A stretch of 10,109 nt of DNA. It comes from Marinosulfonomonas sp. (GTDB taxonomy: Bacteria > Pseudomonadota > Alphaproteobacteria > Rhodobacterales > Rhodobacteraceae). Positions within the stretch are counted from its first letter, which is position 1. Each line of letters begins with the position of its first letter. The position numbers and the translations under genes were made by a program. The notes under the pieces are model-generated. The model saw nothing but the letters and a program-made list of their open reading frames with translations, searched no databases and was not told the DNA's origin. The stretch is from contig JAHRVD010000277.1 in assembly GCA_019090845.1 (NCBI GenBank), positions 1-10,109 on the forward strand, read 5' to 3'. Positions 1-7,098 of the stretch are shown one piece after another.

Positions 1-1110
1 GCGCTGGCGACGGTTGGCATGATGGTCATGGTCTCGGCGGGCGATCTGATGTCGCTTTATATGGGGCTGGAATTGCAATCGCTGGCCCTTTACGTGGTCG
101 CGTCCCTGCGCCGCGATAGTGTGAAATCAACCGAGGCTGGGCTGAAGTATTTTGTCCTTGGCGCGCTGTCGTCAGGCCTGCTGCTTTATGGGGCTTCGCT
201 GGTTTATGGCTTTGCCGGAACGACGCTGTTTGGCGGCATCATTCAAACCGCAAGCGAGGGCCATGTTTCGCTTGGCCTGCTGTTTGGGCTGGTCTTCCTG
301 ATCTCTGGCCTTGCGTTCAAGGTTTCGGCTGTGCCGTTCCACATGTGGACGCCGGATGTCTACGAAGGTGCGCCAACGCCGGTTACTGCGTTTTTTGCCA
401 CAGCGCCAAAAGTCGCTGCTATGGCGATGTTTGCCCGCGTGCTGTTTGACGCCTTTGGCGGTGTCACCGGTGATTGGGGGCAGGTGGTTGCGATCCTGTC
501 GATCCTGTCGATGCTGCTTGGTGCCATTGCCGCGATCGGTCAGACCAACATTAAGCGCCTGATGGCCTATTCGTCGATCGCGCATATGGGCTTTGCGCTG
601 ATGGGGCTGGCGGCGGGAACTGTCGGCGGCGTGCAGGCAATGCTGATTTATCTGGCGATTTATGTGACGATGAATGTGGGCACATTCGCCTTTATCCTGT
701 CGATGGAGCGTGACGGTCGGCCGGTCACTGATATATCCGGGCTGAATATGCTGTCCAAAAGCGAGCCGCTAAAGGCGCTGGCGATGCTGGTGCTGCTGTT
801 TTCACTTGCGGGTGTGCCGCCACTGGTTGGGTTCTTTGGCAAATTCTATGTGCTGAAGGCCGCAGTTGATGCCAATCTGGTCTGGCTTGCCGTGGGCGGG
901 GTCATCGCCTCGGTCATTGGGGCATTCTATTACCTGCGGCTGGTCTATTTCATGTATTTCGGCAAAGAAAGCGATGGCATAGACGGCACGATGGCACCGG
1001 TCGCATGGGCGTTTCTGATGGCGTCGGCGGCGATCATGGTTGTTGGCGTGGTTAATCTGTTCGGGATCGAGGCACTGGCGGCCACAGCGGCGGATGCTCT
1101 TGTCAACTAA
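1..1110 (+). CDS. nuoN: NADH-quinone oxidoreductase subunit N (5' truncated by window edge)
   Basis: Membrane subunit of respiratory complex I, one of the three antiporter-like proton-pumping subunits (L, M, N), acting in the cytoplasmic membrane. The frame is open from base 1, so the gene begins outside the window; 369 residues are present, against roughly 480 in the family, so about 110 N-terminal residues are missing. Visible family signatures are a Glu-containing helix ([12 protein letters not shown], about 61-96), the Lys-containing helix followed by [14 protein letters not shown] (about 319-375), and [16 protein letters not shown] (about 547-594), all typical of the Proton_antipo_M domain. 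The whole protein is strongly hydrophobic with many predicted helices. The stop TAA lies inside the next gene, birA, with a 17-bp overlap if birA starts at 1094. nuoN is normally the last nuo gene, so birA and the genes after it probably share or follow the nuo transcript. Identity is firm. Confidence 0.96.
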   Translation, partial: ALATVGMMVMVSAGDLMSLYMGLELQSLALYVVASLRRDSVKSTEAGLKYFVLGALSSGLLLYGASLVYGFAGTTLFGGIIQTASEGHVSLGLLFGLVFLISGLAFKVSAVPFHMWTPDVYEGAPTPVTAFFATAPKVAAMAMFARVLFDAFGGVTGDWGQVVAILSILSMLLGAIAAIGQTNIKRLMAYSSIAHMGFALMGLAAGTVGGVQAMLIYLAIYVTMNVGTFAFILSMERDGRPVTDISGLNMLSKSEPLKALAMLVLLFSLAGVPPLVGFFGKFYVLKAAVDANLVWLAVGGVIASVIGAFYYLRLVYFMYFGKESDGIDGTMAPVAWAFLMASAAIMVVGVVNLFGIEALAATAADALVN

Positions 1111-1852
1111 CTGGCCTGACCAGGTTGGCCGCCGGGTTCTGGCCGAAATTGACAGCACCAATGCGCAGGCCGCGCGTCTGGCACCCGATCTGGCTGGTCC
1201 TGAATGGATACTGGCGCTGAAGCAAACCGATGGCCGGGCCCGGCGCGGGCGCGACTGGGTTGATCCACCCGGCAATTTCGCCGCCACTTACGTGATGCGC
1301 CCGAACGGCCCGCCCGATCAACTGGCGCTGCGCAGCTTTGTGGCCGCACTGGCGCTTTATGATGCGTGCGTTGCGGTAACCGGCCTGGGCGACGGGCTGG
1401 CGTTGAAATGGCCAAATGATGTGCTGCTGAACGGCGGGAAACTGGCGGGGATCTTGCTGGAAAGCGCCGGGTTCGGTGCAAAAGCGCCGTATCTGGCGAT
1501 CGGTTTTGGCGTCAATCTGGCAGCAGCCCCGGACGCCGGGTTGGTCGAGGCCAGCGCAACCAGACCTGTCAGCCTGCTGTCTGAAACCGGTGCGCAGGTC
1601 ACACCAGAAGATTTCCTTGATCTGCTGGCCCCGGCGTTTGCCAAATGGGAACACCGGTTCCTGACCTATGGCTTTCAGCCAATCCGCGAGGCTTGGTTGT
1701 CGCGCGCCGCCCGTCTGGGCGAAATTATCACGGCCCGCACCGGCAAAACCGAGACAACTGGAACCTTCCAAACCATAGATGTGTCAGGACAACTGATCCT
1801 ATCGACAGCCAAAGGCCGACAGGCTATCCCTGCGGCGGACATTTTCTTTTAG
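1094..1852 (+). CDS. birA: Biotin--[acetyl-CoA-carboxylase] ligase, monofunctional
   Basis: Cytoplasmic enzyme that makes biotinyl-5'-AMP from biotin and ATP and transfers biotin to the carrier lysine of carboxylases. The product is 252 residues with no N-terminal helix-turn-helix, so it is the ligase-only type and should not repress biotin genes directly. Visible motifs: the DSTN-like start of the catalytic domain ([10 protein letters not shown]), the biotin/AMP loop written as [18 protein letters not shown] (biotin-binding Lys), GKLAGILLE and GFGVNL, followed by a small C-terminal SH3-like domain. In the loop the usual GRGRRG reads GRARRG; I believe this Ala variant also occurs in relatives. 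The start chosen is ATG 1094, which overlaps nuoN by 17 bp and is preceded by GGCGG; an in-frame ATG at 1040 would add 18 residues read from within nuoN and unlike the family, so it is less likely. coaX follows after 10 bp. Confidence 0.94.
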   Translation: MLLSTNWPDQVGRRVLAEIDSTNAQAARLAPDLAGPEWILALKQTDGRARRGRDWVDPPGNFAATYVMRPNGPPDQLALRSFVAALALYDACVAVTGLGDGLALKWPNDVLLNGGKLAGILLESAGFGAKAPYLAIGFGVNLAAAPDAGLVEASATRPVSLLSETGAQVTPEDFLDLLAPAFAKWEHRFLTYGFQPIREAWLSRAARLGEIITARTGKTETTGTFQTIDVSGQLILSTAKGRQAIPAADIFF

Positions 1853-1862
1853 GGGCAGGCAA

Positions 1863-2639
1863 ATGCTTCTCTGCATCGACACCGGCAATACCAACACGGT
1901 TTTTTCCATCTGGGATGGCAAGACATTCTTGGCCACGTGGCGCGCCTCGACCGAGCATCAGCGCACGGCGGACCAGTATTTCGTCTGGCTAAACACGTTG
2001 ATGAAGGCCAATGACCTGCATGTGACGATTGATGCGGTTATCATATCGTCCACCGTGCCGCGCGTGGTTTTCAACCTGCGGGTGCTGTGTGATCGCTATT
2101 TTCACTGCCGCCCTTTGGTTGTCGGCAAACCAGAGTGTCTGTTGCCGGTTGAACCGCGCGTTGATCCGGGCACACGGCCGGGGCCGGACCGTCTGGCGAA
2201 CGCGGCGGGCGCATTTGACAGGCATGGCGGCGATATCATTGTTGTCGATTTTGGCACGGCGACGAATTTTGACGTGGTGGGAACGGACGGGGCCTATGTC
2301 GGCGGCGTTATCGCACCGGGCGTTAACCTGTCGCTGGAAGCATTGCACCAGCGCGCCGCAGCACTGCCCCATGTGGATATCACCCAGCCTGAACAGGTTA
2401 TCGGGATGAATACCGTGGCTTGTATCCAGTCTGGTGTTTTCTGGGGGTATACCGGGTTGATAATGGGTATAACGCGACGTATCCGCGAGGAATATGGCCG
2501 CAAAATGCAGGTCGTTGGCACCGGTGGCCTTGCGCCGCTTTTTGCTCAGGGCGAAGATCTTTTTGATGTGGTCGAAGATGACCTGACGATGCACGGGTTG
2601 ACCGTGATCCACGCATTTAACAAGGAAAATGGAAATTGA
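1863..2639 (+). CDS. coaX: Type III pantothenate kinase
   Basis: Phosphorylates pantothenate to 4'-phosphopantothenate, the first step of coenzyme A synthesis, in the cytoplasm. The 258-residue length matches the family. It has the ASKHA-fold motifs of CoaX: the phosphate-binding DTGNTNT at residues 6-12, the pantothenate-site loop GPDR at 107-110, DFGTATNFD at 129-137 with the catalytic Asp, and GGVIAPG at 147-153. The ATG is preceded by the purine-rich GGGGCAGG, a good ribosome-binding site in the 10-bp gap after birA. The stop TGA overlaps the TTG start of rnj by 4 bp. Type III enzymes typically need a monovalent cation and are not inhibited by CoA; that is family knowledge, not visible here. 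No key motif is missing. Confidence 0.97.
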   Translation: MLLCIDTGNTNTVFSIWDGKTFLATWRASTEHQRTADQYFVWLNTLMKANDLHVTIDAVIISSTVPRVVFNLRVLCDRYFHCRPLVVGKPECLLPVEPRVDPGTRPGPDRLANAAGAFDRHGGDIIVVDFGTATNFDVVGTDGAYVGGVIAPGVNLSLEALHQRAAALPHVDITQPEQVIGMNTVACIQSGVFWGYTGLIMGITRRIREEYGRKMQVVGTGGLAPLFAQGEDLFDVVEDDLTMHGLTVIHAFNKENGN

Positions 2640-4303
2640 GTAGTAATCGGTTGATTTACCTGCCTCTGGGTGGGGCAGGTGAGATTGGGATGAACTGTTA
2701 TGTCTACGGCTATGGGCCGGCAGACAAAGAACGCTACATCATTGTCGATCTTGGCGTGGCGTTTCCTGATATGGACAGCACTCCGGGTGTGGACCTGATT
2801 TTTGCGGATATCGCGTGGATACAGGCGCGCAAAGATCGGCTGGACGGGATATTCATCACCCACGCTCACGAAGATCATATCGGAGCAATAGGCCATCTTT
2901 GGTCCCGCCTTGGGGCGCCGATCTATGCCCGGGCTTTCACGGCGCATCTGGCGCGCCTAAAGTTCGAAGAACACGGCCATGATGAAATGGCGATCAACAC
3001 CGTTCCACCATACCCCGAAATGACACAGGTCGGGCCGTTTAATGTAGGTTTCGTGCCGATCAGCCACTCGATCCCGGAAAGTTCTGGTCTGGTGATTGAT
3101 ACGGACGCGGGCCGTCTTGTGCATACGGGCGATTTTAAAATTGATGAAACCCCGGGTGTGGGCGAAGCGTTTGATCGCAAGCTTTGGGCTAAGGTCGCAA
3201 AACCCGGCGTGCGGGCGCTGATTTGCGACAGCACCAATGTGTTTTCCCCCGAGCCGGGCCGTTCAGAGGCCAGCGTTGGGCCTGAGATTGAAAAACTTGT
3301 CGCCAGCTCCAAGGGCATGGTCGTTGCCACGACATTTGCCAGCAATATTGCCCGCGTGAAAACGCTGGCTCAGGCTGGCCAGCGGGCAGGGCGCTCGATT
3401 GTATTGCTGGGGCGCTCGATGCGCCGGATGGTCACCGCCGGGGTCGAGGTGGGAATTCTGAAAGACTTCCCCAAGACAATCAGCCCCGAAGACGCCAAGG
3501 CATTGCCGCGCGGCAACGTGATGTTGCTGGCGACAGGCTCGCAGGGCGAACGACGCGCGGCCAGCGCGCAATTGTCACGCGGCAAATACCTTGGGATGAG
3601 TTTGAAAGAGGGCGATTTGTTTCTGTTCTCGTCCAAAACCATTCCGGGCAATGAAAAATCAGTCGCCCGTATCGTCAATTCGTATTCGGAAATGGGCGTG
3701 GACGTAGTGGATGACAGTTCGGGCCATTATCACGTGTCGGGCCATGCCAACCGGCCCGATTTGGCCGAAATGCACAAGATTATCCAGCCCCAGTTCGTGA
3801 TCCCGATGCACGGTGAACACCGGCATCTGCGCGAACATGCGAAACTGGGCGAAAGCGGTGGATTCAAGTCAGTCATTGCGCCCAATGGCACGATGATCGA
3901 ACTGTCTGGCAACGCGCCCGAAGTCGCAGAGTTTGTCGAAACCGGGCGGACCTATCTGGATGGGCGGGTGCAGATCGGCGCGATGGATGGTGTGGTGCGC
4001 GAACGGATCAAAATGGCGCTGAACGGCCATGTGGTGGTGACGATGATCATCGAGGATGGCAAGCCTTTGGGCGATGCTTGGTGTGAGATTATCGGCCTGC
4101 CGGAAGTCGGCAGATCGCGCGCCCCGCTGGTTGAGGTTCTGGAAGAGGATCTGACCCAGTTCCTGATGCGCGCCAATAAGAAAACTTTGGCCAGTGACGA
4201 CAAGCTGAACGAAGGGATCCGCCGGATCGTGCGCAACTCATCCAAAGAAGAGATTGGTAAAAAACCTGAAGTGACGCTGGTGGTCAGCCGTTTGGCCGGC
4301 TGA
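2636..4303 (+). CDS. rnj: Ribonuclease J (metallo-beta-lactamase/beta-CASP RNase)
   Basis: A 555-residue cytoplasmic ribonuclease with 5'-3' exonuclease and endonuclease activity in the RNase J family, used in mRNA turnover and RNA processing. The start LPLGGAGEIGMN is the classic family N-terminus. Zinc ligands are visible: HAHEDH at 76-81, ISHS with His144, HTGDFK with Asp166, and His392 in MHGEH (391-395). The beta-CASP part has CDSTN and GHYHVSGH (363-370), and a C-terminal domain follows. The start is a TTG at 2636, because the next in-frame ATG (in GEIGMN) would remove the conserved N-terminus; AAGGA at 2622-2626 gives a ribosome-binding site 9 nt upstream. The TTG overlaps the coaX stop (TTGA), suggesting translational coupling. 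It ends 27 bp before the convergent CDF gene. Confidence 0.97.
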   Translation: MSSNRLIYLPLGGAGEIGMNCYVYGYGPADKERYIIVDLGVAFPDMDSTPGVDLIFADIAWIQARKDRLDGIFITHAHEDHIGAIGHLWSRLGAPIYARAFTAHLARLKFEEHGHDEMAINTVPPYPEMTQVGPFNVGFVPISHSIPESSGLVIDTDAGRLVHTGDFKIDETPGVGEAFDRKLWAKVAKPGVRALICDSTNVFSPEPGRSEASVGPEIEKLVASSKGMVVATTFASNIARVKTLAQAGQRAGRSIVLLGRSMRRMVTAGVEVGILKDFPKTISPEDAKALPRGNVMLLATGSQGERRAASAQLSRGKYLGMSLKEGDLFLFSSKTIPGNEKSVARIVNSYSEMGVDVVDDSSGHYHVSGHANRPDLAEMHKIIQPQFVIPMHGEHRHLREHAKLGESGGFKSVIAPNGTMIELSGNAPEVAEFVETGRTYLDGRVQIGAMDGVVRERIKMALNGHVVVTMIIEDGKPLGDAWCEIIGLPEVGRSRAPLVEVLEEDLTQFLMRANKKTLASDDKLNEGIRRIVRNSSKEEIGKKPEVTLVVSRLAG

Positions 4304-4330
4304 CATCGCGCGCAGGATTTGCAGCGCAGA

Positions 4331-5245
4331 TCAAATTTTCGCGAAAATTTGGGGCGCCGGGCAGGCATTGGCGGACCGTTCAAGTTCCAGCGTGGTGTGA
4401 CTGATCCCATGCAGATCCTGCAGGCGTTGTTTGGCAGATGCCTTGATGGCGTCTGCATCGCGCCATGATCCTTTTTTGATAACCAGATGTGCGTCCAAAG
4501 CGGTGCGGTGTTCGTCAATCTGCCACAGATGTGCATGGTGGATGTCATCGATGCCTTCAAGCCCAAGAATATCATCGACAAGTTTTTCCAGATTAGCGCC
4601 GGGCGGGCTGCCCAACATGAGAATCCGGATGACCGGACCTATTTCTCTGAAAGACTGCCAAAGGATATACCCGGCGATCAACAGCGTCGTCAGCGGATCA
4701 ATCAGCCGCCAGTCATATAAAAGGATCAGTGTTCCGGCAAAGATCACGGCGACCGAGCCAAGCGCGTCAGCCATATTGTGCAAGAATGCGGCCCGAATAT
4801 TCATGCTGGTCTTTGACATGGTGTAGGTAAGAATGGCGGTCGCCAGATCGACCAGAAAAGCGAGTCCGGCGATGATGATGACAAGCCAGCCATCGACGTC
4901 CTGAGGGGTAAAAAACCGCAAGATCGCTTCGTATATCAGATACAACCCAACCATAATCAGGGTTGTGTAGTTGACCAGCGCGGCCACAATCTCGGCGCGG
5001 CCATAGCCAAAGGTCATATCGGCATTGGCCGCCCGGCGGGCAATCTTTCGTGCGCCAAACGCGATGATCAGGGAAATCGCATCAGAAAAATTGTGCATCG
5101 CGTCGGCGATCAGCGCAAGGCTGCCGGAAAAAATCCCGCCGATAATTTGCACAAAACTGAGTGCAAGGTTTATGACCACCGCCAGTGCCACGCGGCGATC
5201 ACCCGTCTGGGCGTCGATGTGGTGATGTTGATGGTGCCGCCCCAT
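4331..5245 (-). CDS. Cation diffusion facilitator (CDF) family metal exporter, CzcD/ZitB-like
   Basis: An inner-membrane divalent metal/proton antiporter of 304 residues, most likely exporting Zn(II) and perhaps Co, Cd or related ions. The N-terminus is His-rich (HHQHHH, residues 4-9), as in CzcD/ZitB proteins. There are about six transmembrane helices (roughly 19-39, 43-63, 86-106, 120-140, 156-176, 183-200). The two metal-site motifs are intact: HNFSD with His51/Asp55 in helix 2, and HNMAD with His156/Asp160 in helix 5. This HxxxD pairing on both helices is the usual zinc-type arrangement. A cytoplasmic ferredoxin-like C-terminal domain follows, with the typical HHAHLW and DAHLVI strands. 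GAGG lies 4 nt before the ATG. It lies 48 bp downstream of the helicase on the same strand, so co-transcription is plausible although no functional link is obvious. The last codons form part of a 20-nt palindrome. Confidence 0.93.
   Translation of the reverse strand: MGRHHQHHHIDAQTGDRRVALAVVINLALSFVQIIGGIFSGSLALIADAMHNFSDAISLIIAFGARKIARRAANADMTFGYGRAEIVAALVNYTTLIMVGLYLIYEAILRFFTPQDVDGWLVIIIAGLAFLVDLATAILTYTMSKTSMNIRAAFLHNMADALGSVAVIFAGTLILLYDWRLIDPLTTLLIAGYILWQSFREIGPVIRILMLGSPPGANLEKLVDDILGLEGIDDIHHAHLWQIDEHRTALDAHLVIKKGSWRDADAIKASAKQRLQDLHGISHTTLELERSANACPAPQIFAKI
4332..4351. terminator. Perfect 20-nt palindrome at the rnj/CDF convergent junction
   Basis: CAAATTTTCGCGAAAATTTG reads identically on both strands. 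It spans the last codons and part of the stop codon of the CDF gene and starts 29 bp after the rnj stop. The next pair outward (T4331, G4352) could wobble-pair in RNA. Its position between two converging genes suggests a bidirectional transcription end or a 3' stabilising hairpin. The stem is AT-rich and there is no separate loop or long T-run, so it is not a textbook intrinsic terminator; a protein-binding site is an alternative. The palindrome is certain, the role is inferred. Confidence 0.5.
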
Positions 5246-5274
5246 GGTGCCTCGTATTATTCCGGGCTGGGTAA

Positions 5275-5289
5275 CTGCCCGCGGGGCAG
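5275..5289 (-). other. Intercistronic GC hairpin between helicase and CDF gene
   Basis: CTGCCC and GGGCAG are perfect 6-bp arms separated by three bases, lying just after the helicase stop (5294-5296) and 30 bp before the CDF start. No T-run follows on the minus strand (TTACCCAG), so it is not a standard terminator. It could slow 3' decay of the helicase message or attenuate readthrough into the CDF gene. The structure is seen; the role is inferred. Confidence 0.4.
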
Positions 5290-5293
5290 GTGG

Positions 5294-6769
5294 TCAGTCC
5301 TCTAGTCGCGCCTCAAAGCTTAGCGCGATGAAACTGGGCATGTGCTCGCCCAATCCGACAACCTTGTTTTTCTCGTCCCGTTGCCCACGTCCACCGCGCG
5401 AACGCCCGCCGCGTTTTGGCTTGGAGTCATCAGCTTTGTCGCGGGGTTCCTCGGCAAGCTTTTCCGACGCTGCTTGCGGTTCACTTGTTGCTTCAACGCT
5501 CGCCTCGGGGGCAGTTTCTTTTACCGGTTCAGCTTTGCGTGACTGTGAACGTCGGCCGCGGGCCGGTTTTTCTTCAGCCGGCGCGGCCACTTGGGCAGGT
5601 TTTTGGGCAGGGGCATCGCCGGCGAGCAAATTCGTGCCGCGCGGAATGGTTTTCTCAATCAACCGTTCAATTGCATCCAGGTTCATTTCGTCGCGCGTTT
5701 CGCAAATCATGATCGCTTTGCCGTCGCGCCCGGCGCGCCCGGTGCGACCAATCCGGTGCACGTAATCTTCGGCATGGCCGGGCACATCGAAGTTAAAAAC
5801 ATGGCTGACGCTTGGAACATCCAGCCCGCGTGCCGCGACGTCAGACGCCACAAGAATGCGCAATTTGCCATCGCGGAACCCCTCAAGGGTCTTTGTGCGT
5901 TGGGATTGATCCAGATCACCGTGTATCGGGGCGGCATCATAGCCGTTTTTCTTTAGTGATTTGGCAACAATATCTACGTCCGTCTTGCGGTTGCAAAAGA
6001 TTATCGCGTTGTTGCAGACGTCGCCCTCGGCGTCGATTAGCGCGCGCAGAAGTTTGCGCTTTTCGCTGGCCACGCGATCGCGCCGCCCGCCTTGAAGCAT
6101 GACAACGACCTGTTCGATATTTTCGGCCGCCGTTGCCTGTCGTGCAACTTCGATCCGCGCCGGATTAGACAGAAACGTGTTGGTGATCCGCTCAATTTCG
6201 GGCGCCATCGTGGCTGAAAAGAACAGCGTCTGGCGGGTAAATGGCGTGACCGAGAATATGCGTTCGATATCGGGAATAAAGCCCATATCCAGCATCCGGT
6301 CGGCTTCGTCGACAACCATGATCTGAACGCCGGTCAGCAATAGTTTGCCGCGTTCAAAATGGTCCAGCAAGCGGCCCGGTGTGGCGATCAGAACATCGAC
6401 CCCCCGGTCAATCAGCATGTCTTGTTCCTTGAACGAAACGCCGCCAATCAGCAGCGCCTTGGTCAGCTTGACGTGCTTGGCGTAAGTGTCAAAGTTCTCG
6501 GCGACTTGTGCGGCAAGTTCCCGGGTCGGGCATAGCACCAGCGAGCGGGGCATGCGCGCCCGTGCGCGCCCACGCGCCAGCATCGAAATCATCGGCAGCA
6601 CAAAGCCTGCGGTTTTTCCAGTTCCGGTCTGGGCAATGCCCAATACATCGCGCCCTTCAAGGGCCGGGGGTATCGCGCCCGCCTGAATAGGTGTGGGGGT
6701 TTCATAGCCGCTGTCTTCAACGGCCTTTAGAACCTTGGGGATCAAGTTCAGGTCAGAAAATTTTGTCAT
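5294..6769 (-). CDS. DEAD-box ATP-dependent RNA helicase, RhlE-type
   Basis: A 491-residue cytoplasmic RNA helicase that uses ATP to unwind short RNA duplexes, with likely roles in mRNA decay or ribosome assembly. All core motifs are present: Q motif (Phe4 to Gln29), Walker A AQTGTGKT at 46-53, PTREL 81-85, TPGRL 130-134, DEAD 154-157, SAT 185-187, then in the second RecA domain FCNRK (258-262), ASDVAARGLD (308-317) and HRIGRTGRAGR (338-348). After about residue 375 comes a disordered tail rich in Ala, Glu, Lys and Arg, with a basic RGG-like stretch (KRGGRSRGGRGQR) and a conserved end, VVGLGEHMPSFIAL, that I associate with alphaproteobacterial RhlE proteins. The ATG has a weak GGA 5 nt upstream that lies in a small hairpin. 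RhlE assignment is by overall pattern; a more specific name is not justified. The CDF gene follows 48 bp downstream. Confidence 0.95.
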   Translation of the reverse strand: MTKFSDLNLIPKVLKAVEDSGYETPTPIQAGAIPPALEGRDVLGIAQTGTGKTAGFVLPMISMLARGRARARMPRSLVLCPTRELAAQVAENFDTYAKHVKLTKALLIGGVSFKEQDMLIDRGVDVLIATPGRLLDHFERGKLLLTGVQIMVVDEADRMLDMGFIPDIERIFSVTPFTRQTLFFSATMAPEIERITNTFLSNPARIEVARQATAAENIEQVVVMLQGGRRDRVASEKRKLLRALIDAEGDVCNNAIIFCNRKTDVDIVAKSLKKNGYDAAPIHGDLDQSQRTKTLEGFRDGKLRILVASDVAARGLDVPSVSHVFNFDVPGHAEDYVHRIGRTGRAGRDGKAIMICETRDEMNLDAIERLIEKTIPRGTNLLAGDAPAQKPAQVAAPAEEKPARGRRSQSRKAEPVKETAPEASVEATSEPQAASEKLAEEPRDKADDSKPKRGGRSRGGRGQRDEKNKVVGLGEHMPSFIALSFEARLED

Positions 6770-6774
6770 TTATA

Positions 6775-6790
6775 TCCGTGTTCTTACGGA
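6775..6790 (-). promoter_or_regulatory. Small hairpin over the helicase ribosome-binding site
   Basis: In the helicase mRNA, TCCGT and ACGGA can pair (5 bp, 6-nt loop) directly upstream of the start. The GGA that is the only Shine-Dalgarno-like element lies in the 3' arm, 5 nt before the ATG. The pairing could limit translation or make it temperature- or helicase-dependent. A 5-bp stem is weak and could be chance. Confidence 0.3.
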
Positions 6791-6813
6791 CATCTTTGGC
6801 CCGTAACGTCTGA

Positions 6814-6856
6814 TGAGGCTCAGGCCCGGTTGGCCGACTTTTTCTTAAGTGCCTCA
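6814..6856 (-). promoter_or_regulatory. Structured part of the helicase 5' leader
   Basis: GCCTCA (6851-6856) and TGAGGC (6814-6819) form 6-bp arms enclosing a second inverted repeat, GGCC/GGCC at 6823-6826 and 6832-6835. In the helicase mRNA these lie in the roughly 90-nt leader between the candidate promoter and the ATG. Together with the start-proximal hairpin they suggest a folded leader. The arms are short, so this is a candidate only. Confidence 0.3.
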
Positions 6857-6869
6857 GAATGGTGCATTG

Positions 6870-6896
6870 GCTATAGAAAAAAGGGTTGCGGGTCAA
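6870..6896 (-). promoter_or_regulatory. Candidate sigma-70 promoter of the helicase gene
   Basis: On the minus strand TTGACC (6891-6896) is a good -35 and TATAGC (6870-6875) a fair -10, separated by 15 nt, which is shorter than the 16-18 usual. A start near 6862 would give a leader of about 90 nt. The inverted repeat 6893-6909 overlaps the -35. Confidence 0.4.
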
Positions 6897-6909
6897 TGTG
6901 AGTCATTGA
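6893..6909. promoter_or_regulatory. Operator-like inverted repeat TCAATG-N5-CATTGA
   Basis: TCAATGTGAGTCATTGA has perfect 6-bp arms with a 5-nt centre, a size typical of a dimeric helix-turn-helix regulator site. It covers the candidate helicase -35 and ends 4 bp before the -35 of the candidate divergent promoter. The repeat is certain; a regulator is inferred and I cannot name one. Confidence 0.4.
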
Positions 6910-6912
6910 AAT

Positions 6913-6941
6913 TTGGCCAATCCCCGCCGATTTACTATGAT
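6913..6941 (+). promoter_or_regulatory. Candidate sigma-70 promoter reading toward the sulfotransferase
   Basis: TTGGCC (6913-6918), 17-nt spacer, TATGAT (6936-6941): the -10 matches the consensus at five of six positions and the -35 at four of six, with ideal spacing. A start near 6948 would leave a leader of about 270 nt before the sulfotransferase GTG, unusually long. It is back-to-back with the candidate helicase promoter. Confidence 0.45.
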
Positions 6942-6963
6942 TGTTATCAATTGATCGACAATC
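6939..6963. promoter_or_regulatory. Near-palindrome overlapping the -10/+1 of the candidate promoter
   Basis: GATTGT (6939-6944) and ACAATC (6958-6963) flank a perfect 10-nt palindrome ATCAATTGAT (6946-6955), with one extra base of asymmetry. It begins inside the -10 hexamer and covers the expected transcription start, a standard place for a repressor operator. No known box was matched with confidence. Confidence 0.4.
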
Positions 6964-7098
6964 CGCTTCACAATCGGCATTAATCAGTGATTACAAAGCC
7001 GTAATAATCCTGAATATCCGGAAACAAGAGTCTCTTCGGCGTGGCATACCTATTTTGAATGGGCGACTTCAAGGCGGAGGTATTTCTGCATCAATGCC

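Noticed and set aside
493..520. Short tandem repeat (GATCCTGTC twice) in nuoN
   Set aside because: It encodes an ordinary Ile-Leu-Ser run in a membrane helix; two copies are within chance.
1040..1093. Upstream ATG start for birA
   Set aside because: It would add 18 residues encoded wholly inside nuoN that do not resemble the BirA N-terminus.
6823..6845. GGCC-N5-GGCC followed by a T-run on the plus strand, terminator-like
   Set aside because: Only a 4-bp stem and no plus-strand gene lies upstream to be terminated; it makes more sense as part of the helicase leader fold.
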